This document shows positions 12,082 to 22,139 of a stretch of 64,000 nt of DNA, piece after piece. The DNA is taken from contig OZ020267.1 in the NCBI GenBank assembly GCA_963971225.1, forward strand, positions 5,456,001 to 5,520,000. The letters are read 5' to 3'. Each line of letters opens with the position of its first letter. Within the stretch, counting starts at the first letter, position 1. The stretch is from Melieria omissa (Eukaryota; Arthropoda; Insecta; Diptera; Ulidiidae). Under the pieces are notes generated by a model. That model saw nothing but the letters and a program-made list of their open reading frames with translations. It had not been told where the DNA came from and ran no database searches. The translations under genes and the position numbers were made by a program.

Positions 12082-12093
12082 TACGATGCAGAG
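12082..12093. repeat. 12-bp target-site duplication, right copy
   Basis: It is identical to 11703-11714. Confidence 0.9.
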
Positions 12094-15000
12094 CTATTGC
12101 ACTACACAGAAGCCTCGAATGGTATCAAATATGTCAAGTGGAAAGTCACTTTTAACGTCAATGAGATTGCAAAGTTTTACCAGCTTTGATGGGAGCTTTG
12201 ACTCAGAGTCCCCACCGAACTGTCTACCGCTGTCTAGTATTCTAATGATATACATCTTGTTCTCTTCACTAAGACCCCCACTTTCATCTCTAATTGTTCA
12301 TTCTTTAGCTTTATTGTTGTTCATACATAATTTCTTCAGTCTCCAGACAACTTCATTCACTGTCAGCCCACCCCGAGGGCATTGCGTACCCAAGTGTGAC
12401 GGGCAGAAATGTCACAGACAAACATTGACAGCAATCTAACGGCAGCAATGCGCCGGAGGCAAATCCGAGGCCTGCCGAATGCGCATTGCATTTGTCACAA
12501 GTTCACTTGTCATGCCGGCGGCGCGCTCGACACGGCTCAGAGCCGTGTGGACAGACACGAACGGGCAGCAAATGAAGGAATTACAAGTTATTGGCGCCGC
12601 TGATTGCTGTCGCAAATTGATTGCAATAAAATTGCACTTATGTACGTGTTTTGTAAACGCAATTAACGCAACAATAAAATACAAACCAAATACCAACAAC
12701 AACTACAACAACAACGTGCCGCTGCAAGGTGAAACAACTTGAACGGAGGGGAGCACTTTCAACTGTCAATTACAATGGCTGCGCGCAACTTTCTATGCAT
12801 TCAAATGAGCAGCAGCCGCACATAGAGAGAACCAATGACGCTGCTAATAGTCGCGTCAGAGTGGTTGTTGTTGTTGGTGCGTTGTGGCATTGCTGAAATG
12901 TTCGAATGCAAATTAAGCCAACGGATTTATGGCTGCTGTTGCTTTGACATTTCACACGGACAGGCGTCGTGTGCGCTGCAGTGCCGTCGTCAGCAACTCA
13001 CTGCGTCAGCGATTGGTTCGCACTAATTTCGTCGTCTTAGTTTAATGAAGCAATAAAATCCCGAATGAAACATAAACGCGTAACAGCACAAACGTCACGG
13101 TGGCGGCCTCGAGAATATATAATTTATTCGCTGCATGTAGGTCCACATCGACTACAACGTCTGTGGTTTTGATTTAATGTTGTGCGCCAGTCGACTGGCG
13201 TAATTGTGCCCAGTGTGCGGTTACATTTGCTGTGCATGTGTGCATGTGTGTGTGTGTTTGTGTGTGTATTGTGTAAAATGAACAAATTTTATGCATATTT
13301 TGATTTTAATTAATGACTTGATTTGAAAATGATTTGTTAAGATATGATTTGTTGTTGCTGTTGCCAACAAACTCGACGCTACTCAGGCCACAGATTTTAC
13401 TACTGTCGGGGTTTGTGTTTCTTATGGTTTTACTTTGGGTCACTCTAAGGTCAAATGCAGCGTTAATTTTTTGTAGCTTACATTGTCGACCTTTTCGTTT
13501 GACCCTCAGCTCAAATTATACGAGCGTCAGTAGAATGAAATGCTCAGCGTTGGAGGCCATAGACAAAGAAACGCCTCACACCGCACCGCTTTTCTTGTGC
13601 GGGAGCTGTTCTTTTGTTGCTGCAAACAGGGTCGTGTTGTAATTGTTTTTGGCGTTAAAATTAGTACCAAAGTAGACTTGGAATCAGCTAATTGGTTTTC
13701 AATTGCATTTGGCATTAAAGTAACTCAGTGCTTACTACATTTCAATTTATGTATGAAACTTTGCTGATGAGAAGTCAGACGCCAAATGAAAAATTTTCTG
13801 TATTTTGTGTTGACTGTGTGGGGTTTTAAGCTTAGAACCTTCAGACTTGTAGTGCTACGATGGTTGCATTAATCTTCTGCTATGTTATTCTCATTGTTCT
13901 AGTTATCTGGGATCGGGTCGCCTCATACGCAGCTTTCAAGTTCCTTTGTACTGTGTTGTCTTTTCGAAAATTAATTCATTAATATTTTTTTAATATTTTT
14001 AAAATATTTTTAACACTTCAGTTCCTCTATGGATCGTAAGATTCTTTGAAATCTTAATCGCGGAACAGCCATCGTTTTCTATAATCAACCTTTGAGTCAA
14101 ATGCCCCCAACTTTCCAACAACGAGCTTTGTTTTCTTCCCAAATCAAAGTAATGCCTTTGCATTATTGTTGGCTTGCACTAAAAAACAAATAATAATGCA
14201 AAATTAAACTAAAAAAATCAAAAAATACTAAATACTAAAACTAAAATACTACAATCTACCTTCAAAAAAGTCTCCAATCCGCTGCTCCTAAACGTTTCAA
14301 ACGAACCTGACTAACGGTAAAACGTGCATTGGCACGTTGCACTAAACATTTTACTTTCTAAACGAATGAACGAACGAACGAACGACGCTACGTCGGTCGA
14401 GTGCACGCGCCAGCGGCAATGCCATTGCAACGTTTCGCCGTGCTACCAACTTTGGGCGCGCCCGCAACAATTGTTGTTTTTCTTTTTTGTTTTTGTGACG
14501 GCCACGCTGCACTGCTGGCGTACAGAAACGTCATGCGGCTTGAGGAAAAGTGCAATCAGGTCGTTGCCACACTTCACACTTTTCCAACAATCATTTTCAC
14601 TGCTGCCAACGCCATTTCTTCTTGTTGGCGCTTTCATCGACCGCTTCAATGTTTCTGCAATTTTCACCGCACCGCACTCAGCTGTTGAACTTTGTTAACG
14701 TGACAGGCCACCTTCGTCCCTCTGGCGGCCCCCTTTCACCCGCTGCAAACTCATTTTGCGCGCACTAATGGCTTGAATAGTTTTTGTTGGCGCAAAAATA
14801 GTTGGCAGCTTAGCACGCGGCAGTGGAATTGTAAATTCAATTGGTCACACACACACAAACACACACACACACTCACTCAATTTTCCGCTGCTCTTGTCGT
14901 GGTTTTGAGCATTTTCGCGGAATGCGGTTGAAGTCGTGACGTGTTTTACTTTTTATTGCCTTCTCTCCTTTTTCTGGAGAATGTGCAATTTTCTTTCTTT

Positions 15001-15600
15001 CATGCCGTGGCATTTCGTTCGAGTGGTGGATTGCGCTGCGGTGGGTGGTTGGGTGAGAGGAGTGAAAACGACGAATTTTCAGCGTATGCACATTTGCAGT
15101 CACTAACCGTGAGCATTCGCGTTGCTATCTGATTGAGTGCGGCAGCGAAATCAGTGCTTTTGATTTATGCCACAGCACTGACGCCAGCGCGGCACTGATG
15201 GGCGAGTCGGCCGTCAAAAGGCCGTCGCTGACAGAAATGGTTTAAGTGAAAGGTGCACTTTATGAATGGGGGTTAAAATTCATTAGAGCTGAACATTTGT
15301 AAACGGGCAATAAAATGCAAATTTAGTGGGTTTGCCATTCGTTGCAATGCGAAAAAGGTGCTTCGTATGTATGTGTGAGTGTGTGTGTCTGTAGTGTTGT
15401 GTTGTGTGCTTAGCAATTAAAATTTGGAATTTTGATGGACATTGAAATGGCATTTAATTGGTGCGATATGCGATCATGCAAGTCGAGAGCTGCAGTACTG
15501 CAGAAGAAGGTGAATCTGTTAGTAAATGAAATGGGTAAACAGATTTCTAAACACTTAGTCGTCATTAGTTGAATTTAAATAATTCAAATTGATTGAAAGT
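12094..15600. other. Unique non-coding DNA with microsatellites
   Basis: No exon with convincing splice sites and no repeat family is recognised. GT/CA runs occur near 13237-13265 and 14845-14875, and the tetranucleotide GAAC/CGAA repeats near 14360. Composition alternates between GC-richer parts (12.4-13.2, 14.3-15.2 kb) and AT-rich parts. The GC-richer blocks could be regulatory, but I cannot show this. Confidence 0.45.
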
Positions 15601-15835
15601 TACCTTTGTATCAAAAACAATTAATTAATTAATAATCATAATTAAAAATAATTCAATAAATAAAAAATAATTCAATAATTAATAATAATTCTTCAATTAA
15701 TAATTAAAAATAATTAAAAAATTAATAATAATTCCTTAATTAATAATTAATAATAATTAAATAATTAATAATAATTCATTAATTAATAATAATTAAATAA
15801 CTAAAAATTATATCATTGTAACAATTTTTTTCTTA
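15601..15835. repeat. AATAATT/TTAAT low-complexity tract
   Basis: Imperfect repeats of AATTAATAATAATT run for more than 200 bases immediately before the first Su(Hw)-like array. Confidence 0.85.
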
Positions 15836-15881
15836 TTTTTAATTATAACATTTTTTTTATTATTTTTGATAATAATTTTTT

Positions 15882-16985
15882 AATTGCATACTTTTAGGAA
15901 AATTTTGAAACAAGAGAAATCGATTGCATACTTTTAGGCTAATGTTTAAAACATAAATTCTTTGGTTATTCTGTATTTAAGGTGATAACAGAAATTGATT
16001 GCATACTTTTAGGCTAATATTTAACCGTAGATCGAGCTTCAAAAAAATTAAGGAATCCTATCCTGTGTATACAAAGGAGAGAATTATAAACTTTTCAATT
16101 TTCTCAACACCTCTTTCTTACAAAAGTGTGAAAGCTGGTTTTAAACGAGCATAATCCCAACACAAACGAAGTCACAAGAATGGTTCAATTAATTATATCC
16201 TGAAAAAAGTTCTAATAAAACAAAAAAACCAAATGTATCATTTTTGTTACAAAGCTCGATCTACGGTTAAAGCAAAAAGTCTTCAACTATTCAGCATTTA
16301 ACATAGTAAGAGAAATCTCTTGCATACTTTTAGGATAATATATAATGTTAAATTTCTTCTATTATTCTGCATTTAAGATTGTAACAGAAATCAATTGCAT
16401 ATTTTTCGGCTAATTTTTAAGAAAGAGAAATTCGTTGCTTACTCTGCATTTACTGTAGTGACAAAAATTAATTGCATACTTTTAGGATACTGCTTAAAAC
16501 AGAACATAAATCAATTGCATACTTTTAGGCTCAATTATTCTGCATTTAATATGGTAGCAGACATCAATTGCATCCTTTGGTTACTTTGCATACTTTTAGA
16601 ATAATGCTCAAAATAGAACAGAAATCGGTTGCATACTTTTAGGATAATGTTTAAAAAATAAATTCGTCAATTATTCCGTATTTAAAGTGGAGAGATACAT
16701 TTATTGCATACCTTTAGGCTAATGTCTGAAAAATAAATTCTTTGGTTATTCTGTATTTAAGGTAATGCCAGAAAAAAATTGCATACTTTTAGGATAATGC
16801 TTAAAACAAAACAGAAATCTATTGCATAGTCTTAGGTAAATGTTTAAAGCTAAAAATCTTCAATTATTCTGCATTTAAGATAGTAACACAAATGTATTGC
16901 ATACTTTTAGGCTGATACTTAAAGCAAAAATTCTTCAATTATTCTGCATTTAACATAGCAACGGAAATCTCCTGCATTTTAGTAT
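15882..16985 (+). promoter_or_regulatory. Array 1 of Su(Hw)-like motif GCATACTTTTAGG
   Basis: Motif starts (the G of GCATAC) fall at 15886, 15926, 16001, 16322, 16397 (variant), 16474, 16517, 16588, 16631, 16706, 16781, 16824 (variant) and 16899, with degenerate copies near 16570 and 16973. All have the same orientation. Each is embedded in a repeat that also carries ATTATTCTGCATTTAAG and AACAGAAATC. Spacings are almost all ~75 or ~43 bp. The core matches what I know of the binding core of the fly zinc-finger insulator protein Su(Hw) (TTGCATACTTTT followed by GG). Clustered sites are also how the gypsy insulator is built. Binding and insulation are inferred; the alternative is an AT-rich satellite that matches by chance. 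Confidence 0.7.
16024..16267. mobile_element. 244-bp TA-flanked MITE inserted in array 1
   Basis: The ends ACCGTAGATCGAGCTT and AAGCTCGATCTACGGT are perfect 16-bp inverted repeats, flanked by TA on each side (16022-16023 and 16268-16269). Removing the element plus one TA restores both the array phrase ATTTAAAGCAAAAA and the 75-bp motif spacing (321 minus 246). It therefore inserted after the array formed. It has no coding capacity. Confidence 0.85.
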
Positions 16986-17407
16986 AATTTTTATTATTAT
17001 TATTTGCATTATTATTGATTTATAGTCCGTAAAGGAAAGCAAGTGAATCATGCAGACAAAAGATTAATTTTTCCCTTCAATACCTTTTAATCCGCCGTTG
17101 GACCCCTCAATGTTCCATAATAACGCCCAGCTCCAACGTGAATGATTACTTTCGTCGGCCAATTTATTAAATGCCTTCTTTGCTATCAGATTTTATCATT
17201 TTGTATTTTCCCATTTATTTTTACATTCATCTATTTATGCCCATCGTCCTGTGCGCGCACGTAATTCGCCTTCATTTTCGTTTGTCTGCATTGTTGCCGT
17301 GGTCGGCGGCATTGTCGCCGTCATCGTTGTTTGTCGTCATTGTTGATGAATGAGTGCAAGCAGGTATATGCCCGTAATAACTAATTTTCGTTTTTCTGCC
17401 ATTGCAG
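16986..17407. other. Putative intron upstream of the exon
   Basis: This is AT-rich sequence leading into a pyrimidine-rich tract and a TTGCAG acceptor at 17402-17407. No other feature is seen. Confidence 0.45.
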
Positions 17408-17726
17408 GTTCCTAATATGCCATTGAAAATGCCAACGCACGAAAATGGCTGCTTACCCGCGTCTTCGCCCTCGGCCGCTTCAGTATCCGCAACGTCTGCG
17501 GCGGTGAGCGTATTTCGTTCCGCGTCAACGTCATCGGCGCCATCTGGAGCCACAGCAACAACAATAGCCGGCACGGCAGGAACATCAACAACGGCATCGT
17601 CATCGTCGTCGTCGTTGTCGCCATCAGCCACGTCAGCGGCAACGTTGCCCTGTCTGCATCAGAAACGCTTTCTCGAATCGCGGCAATCGCATGCACAGCC
17701 GCTGGATGCGCTGTCGGGCACAAAAG
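17408..17726 (+). CDS. Internal coding exon of an unidentified host gene
   Basis: A pyrimidine-rich tract (TTTTCGTTTTTCTGCC) and ATTGCAG precede the exon, and a strong donor AAAAG/GTAAGC follows it. Read in phase 0, the 319 bases give 106 codons plus one base, so the exon ends in phase 1. The segment begins VPNMPLKMPTHENGCLP, runs through a Ser/Ala/Thr-rich low-complexity middle (about residues 18-80), and ends in a more complex stretch, LPCLHQKRFLESRQSHAQP, then LDALSGTK. Codons are GC-richer than the surroundings. In-frame ATGs at 17417 and 17429 could alternatively be translation starts. I do not recognise the protein. The Ser-rich linker suggests a disordered regulatory region. No partner exon is identifiable here, so flanking introns would be long. 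Both Su(Hw)-like arrays would then lie in those introns. Confidence 0.6.
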
Positions 17727-18600
17727 GTAAGCACCGAATGAAAAGACATTTTCGCTTTCTTTCTTTATTTCTTTGATTATTCTTTTTTTTTCAACTGCGT
17801 GATTTCGTTGGCTTTTGTGCGATGCGAATTCTGCGGAAAAATGAATTAGCTGCGAATGTGCCAAGCGAGGTCGATTGGAGGGAAATTCCGCATTCTGCGA
17901 GTAAATTGGCGTCTGGCGGCGTTTTAATGTTTGACAGTGTTTTTCTGAAAATTCTAATTAATTTGGTCTGTCGGCCCTTCCGTTTGTTGCTGCAACAGTT
18001 GCTGCCATTTCGGTTTCCATTTCCGTCCAATTGACTCGAGAGTAGCTCGCTTGAGTCATGCGCATAAAATGTAATAATGAAATTTGATTTCTTAAGAATA
18101 TTTTCTATGCAAATACAACAAAGCAAACATTATCAAAAAAAGAAAAAGAAGAAAGCACTTTATAAAAGTCGCAACATTCTTGCATTAATATAAACACGCC
18201 GCGACTTCGGCAGCGCCCGTTGTGGAGCCACGTCCATGTATAATTTATTGCTGACAGTTTACCCCACGTTTTCATCATTACCTCCATACAGTGTTGTTGT
18301 TCGTTTCGTTGAGCAAAATAAAGAAACTGAAAATTTAATTTCTTTGGCTGTCATTGTTGATGTTGTCGTTGTTTTTGTTGTACGTTTTATGTTTGCTGTG
18401 TAAAAGAATGAGAAATGTAATTTCAAAGGAAAAAATGCTCAGAGATTTCATGATTCCATGAAAACGGTTGCATAATGTGTTTTGTTTTAATTTTGTTGAT
18501 TAAGCAAAAATTGCATTTCATATATTTACAGTTATTGTTTATGTAAAGTGAAAGAGAATATGTGTAGAATACTAAGACTTCTTTAATTATTCTGCATTTC
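17727..18600. other. Putative intron downstream of the exon
   Basis: It begins with the GTAAGC donor, followed by unique AT-rich sequence with no other recognised feature up to the second array. Confidence 0.45.
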
Positions 18601-18614
18601 AGGTAAAGACAGAA

Positions 18615-19820
18615 ATTAATTCCATACTTTCAGGATAGTGTGGCAATGGTAACAGAAATCTATTGCATACTTTTAGGCTAATGTTTAAAACAGAAATTCT
18701 TTAGTTACTCTGTATTTAAGGTAGTGACAAAAATGGATTATACTTTTATGATAATGTTTAAAACAGAACAGAAATCGATTGCATAGTTTTAGGAGAATGC
18801 TTAAAACAGAACAGAAATCGATTGCATAGTTTTAGGATAATGTTTAAAGCTCAAATTCTTCTATTATTCTGCATTTAAGGTAGTAACATAAATCAATTGC
18901 ATACTTTTAGGCTCAATTATTCTGCATTTCAAATGGTAGCATACATCAATTGCATACTTTTAGGCTAAAGTTTGAAACATCAATTCTTTAGTTACTCTGC
19001 ATTTAAGGTAGTGAGAAAACTTAATTGCATACTTTTAGGAGAATGCTTAAAATATAATAGAAATCGGTTGCATACTTTTAGGATAATGTTTAAAGCCAAC
19101 ATTCTTCAATTATTCTGCATTTGAGATAGTAACAGAAATCTATTGCATAATTTTGGGGTAATGTTTGAAGTTAAAATTCTTCTATTATTCTGCATTCCCG
19201 ATAAAGGCATAAATGAATTGCATACTTTTAGGATAACGCTTAAAACAGAACAGAAATCTATTGCATAGCTTTAGGATGATTTTTAAAGCCCAAATTCTTT
19301 AATTATTCTGCATTTAAAATGGTAATAGAAATCTATTGCATACTTTTAGGCTAATATTTAAAACAAAAAGTCTTCAAGAAAGAGAAATCTCTTGCATACT
19401 TTTAGGATAATATATAATGTTAAAATTCTTTTATTATTCTGCATTTAAGGTAGTAACATAGATCAATTGCATACTTTTAGGCTAATTTTTAAGAAAAATA
19501 AATTCATTGGTTATTCTGCATTTAAGGTAGTGACGAAAATGAATTGCATACTTTTAGGATAATGTGTAAAACATAACAGAAATCGATTGCATACTTTTAG
19601 GATAATGTTTAAAGCAAAAAATTTTCAATTATTCTGCATTTAAGATGGTAACAGACATCAATTGCATAATTTTAGGATAATGTTTAAAGATAAAATTGTT
19701 CAATTAGTCTGCATTTAAAATGGTAACAGAAATCTATTGCATACTTTTAGGATAATTTTTCAAGAAGAGACAGTTTGTATGCATTTAAAATAAGAGCAAA
19801 TGGATTGCATACTCTGAATT
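18615..19820 (+). promoter_or_regulatory. Array 2 of Su(Hw)-like motif GCATACTTTTAGG
   Basis: Motif starts fall near 18622, 18665, 18738 (degenerate), 18781, 18824, 18899, 18952, 19027, 19070, 19145, 19220, 19263, 19338, 19394, 19469, 19546, 19589, 19664, 19739 and 19806 (degenerate). They have the same orientation and the same embedding repeat as the first array (TTATTCTGCATTTAAG and AACAGAAATC). Spacing again alternates between ~75 and ~43 bp, with a few of 53-77. About half the copies keep the full core; others vary at one or two bases (GCATAGTTTTAGG, GCATAATTTTGGG). As with array 1, an insulator role is an inference from the match to the Su(Hw) recognition core. Confidence 0.7.
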
Positions 19821-20280
19821 ATCTGTAAAACGTTTTAGTAAGACTGCATTCCTATGATCAGTGACCCATAAGCTTCCCTAACATGCTTCATAATTCGTTT
19901 GTTTCAGTGAGCGAAGTCTTTTTGAGTGATGTAGATTAATTGTGGGTCAGATGTGAAGCGAAATGTTGCTAATGAAAAGTTGGTTTGGAGTGAGAATTCA
20001 AAACAAGATACAAACGGATATCGAAATCAAAGACGGAAACCCCATTTGTAATAAAAAGAAGAACCGTCTTCCTTAGAATATCATGCTAGGGTTAACTTGT
20101 AGCATGTAACTTGTTTCATATTTACATTTCACTTGTAAACTTTTCCACTCACATTTTTCTCTCAAGTGTACAAATATTGCATTTTCAAACTGCCAGACTT
20201 GTTGAACTGTAAATCTTGAAAATAATACGACAAACACTGTCAATGTTATGGACTGTCCATGAACATATTCAACTCTACAA

Positions 20281-20297
20281 TGCCTAAAAGTATGCAA
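20281..20297 (-). promoter_or_regulatory. Single Su(Hw)-like site
   Basis: TGCCTAAAAGTATGCAA is the exact reverse complement of the array core with flanks (TTGCATACTTTTAGGCA). It lies outside the tandem repeat context. Confidence 0.6.
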
Positions 20298-20522
20298 TAA
20301 AATTATATTGCAAATGTTTTGCGAATTTTCTCAATGCGATTTTCAACAATTTTTTATTCATTTTAATGCGCTTTTAAAGCGACCATTTCGATTTTTATAT
20401 ACTCCGGCGGGAGCGACTATGAATTTCTTATCAGCGTAAAAACACGCACAGCACAATGTAAGCGCTTTGCTTCGCTATCGCTGGGCAATAATAAAAGTGT
20501 GGAACAAGCATGCAATGAAGAA

Positions 20523-20538
20523 CACCTAAAAGTATGTG
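20523..20538 (-). promoter_or_regulatory. Single Su(Hw)-like site (one-base variant)
   Basis: CACCTAAAAGTATGTG matches the array core except for one position in the GCAT half. Confidence 0.45.
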
Positions 20539-20965
20539 AACAGACAAGACAAGCTGCTTGCTTGCGCAGGTTTTGCAAGTGAAAAATGCAAAATTAAAAT
20601 AAAACTAAAATAAAAAGAATAATAATAATAAAAATAAAATAAAAATGCGGACTTGTAGCGAGCGAAAGAATACACCAGTGCATCATTATTGGAAGCAGTT
20701 GGCTGCAAGTGAAATGTTGCTGCAACATATACACACTCGAACAAAGTTACACAGCGTAGATACGCGACAGCATTTTTGTTTTGTGCTTTTTTGCTGTTCG
20801 ACTATGATTTATAAGTGTGGGTGGATGTAGCAGTTGAAGAGCGACGCAGAGAGTAAGGCGGCGGGTGAAAATTATGTTTTGTGTTGCACATGAGTTGCGC
20901 TTTTGTTGGCTGTTGTGTTGTTTTTGTGGCGCTGCAGCAGCTGGCGTCGAACATGTGTGTATCTA

Positions 20966-20983
20966 CACCTAAAAGTAGGCAAC
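20966..20983 (-). promoter_or_regulatory. Single Su(Hw)-like site
   Basis: CACCTAAAAGTAGGCAAC, in reverse complement, is GTTGCCTACTTTTAGGTG. It keeps TTGC, TACTTTT and AGG, with one change in the core. Confidence 0.5.
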
Positions 20984-20998
20984 GAACTTGGCTGAGGT

Positions 20999-21015
20999 GC
21001 TAGAAGTATGCATTG
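20999..21015 (-). promoter_or_regulatory. Single Su(Hw)-like site (weak)
   Basis: GCTAGAAGTATGCATTG keeps TGCATACTT but loses the T run. It lies only ~33 bp from the previous site. Confidence 0.35.
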
Positions 21016-21949
21016 CAAAAAACTGTACTCATTGCATTTTTGCGCAAATGCAAGAAAAACGACGCCAAGCGAGCACGAAGACGAAAACCAGACGAAGAAA
21101 AATAAAGAAAGCATCGAGTAAAGTGAATTTCGAGCAAATGATAAATGCTGTGAAATGCTAAAAAGTGCTGGAGGGAAGTGAAAATAGCTGAGAAAATTTA
21201 TAGACAAAGAATATATGAAGCAGAGAAAACGCTGAAACGGGGTTTGGGAACCTAAAGTAAGGGGGGGGGGAAGTAGCGAGGAATTGAGGAGCAAACGACT
21301 ACAGTGGAGTAGAGTTTCAGGCAGTTGGCAGTGTGGAGGAAGTTGAGTGGGGTTGCTGAGGTTGTTGCAGCCAAGTAGGGTGAATTGATGCCCGAGCGAA
21401 AAATTATGAAAGCAGAAAGCAAGAAAGTTAGTTGAAATGGTAAAAATTGAAAATATAACCAAATGTAAGCAAAGCGTTGAAAGTAAGAAAAATTGCTTGA
21501 AGCAAATAGCAAAGAGCGCGTAGAAAGTGGAAAGTGAACATTTTATAGCATAAATGTGCCAGCTGTATTTCTATATGTGACTGCGTACAATATTTATTGC
21601 GTGTGTGTGTGTGTATCTGTGCCGCAAAATGTTGCAATGTTGCATGCAACCCAATCATGAGACATTTAGAACTTTTGCTATGTCAAAGAGACTCATCACA
21701 GGATGCGGAAGTTCGCTGTTTTGATTTGCTAAAAGGCACCATGCCCTCTCTTTTTTTTAGGGTCGCCGTAAATTGCGGGCAGCATTTTTTTTCATTTTTT
21801 TAGGACAAAAGGAAACAACTGTACGGAAAAATTTACACAACAACATAGAAGAATGACAACTACAACATGGCAGCCATGTTGCATAGCAAGTGGGTAAATA
21901 TTGGCGGTATTCATGATATGTGTTGATCGATTTGGGGGTTGGAATGATG

Positions 21950-22135
21950 ATAGTAAGTAAGAGACACACTCGGAGGCCTATTTTGAGACCCATTGTGATA
22001 CCACATATTTCACCCGTTTTTTTTAATGTGTATTCATACTGTTTGTGTGTATACTGTTTTTGTTTTAGTGGGATTCGAACCTAGGACCTCGGTATGACAA
22101 GTCGGCGTTTTATCCGCTGGACTATCGAGGTAGGC
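21950..22135 (-). mobile_element. tRNA-Asp-derived SINE, internally deleted copy
   Basis: On the minus strand the head reads CCTCGATAGTCCAGCGGATA, then CTTGTCATACCGAGG and CTAGGTTCGAATCCC. It contains both pol III boxes and the clearest TGTCA anticodon-arm match to tRNA-Asp(GUC) in the window. The middle of the body is deleted, and the 3' end resumes at ACGGGTGAAATATGTGG and TATCACAATGGG. Confidence 0.8.
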
Positions 22136-22139
22136 AACT

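Larger units (their letters stand above)
19825..21945. other. Unique non-coding DNA with scattered inverted Su(Hw)-like sites
   Basis: No exon is supported. Four single motif copies in the opposite orientation to the arrays are listed separately. The stretch 20590-20645 is AAAAT/AATAA-rich, and a run of nine or more G lies near 21262. Confidence 0.45.

Noticed and set aside
15882..19820. CRISPR-like regular repeat array
   Set aside because: Repeats are diverged, spacers are themselves repetitive, and this is eukaryotic DNA; it is tandem repeat structure.
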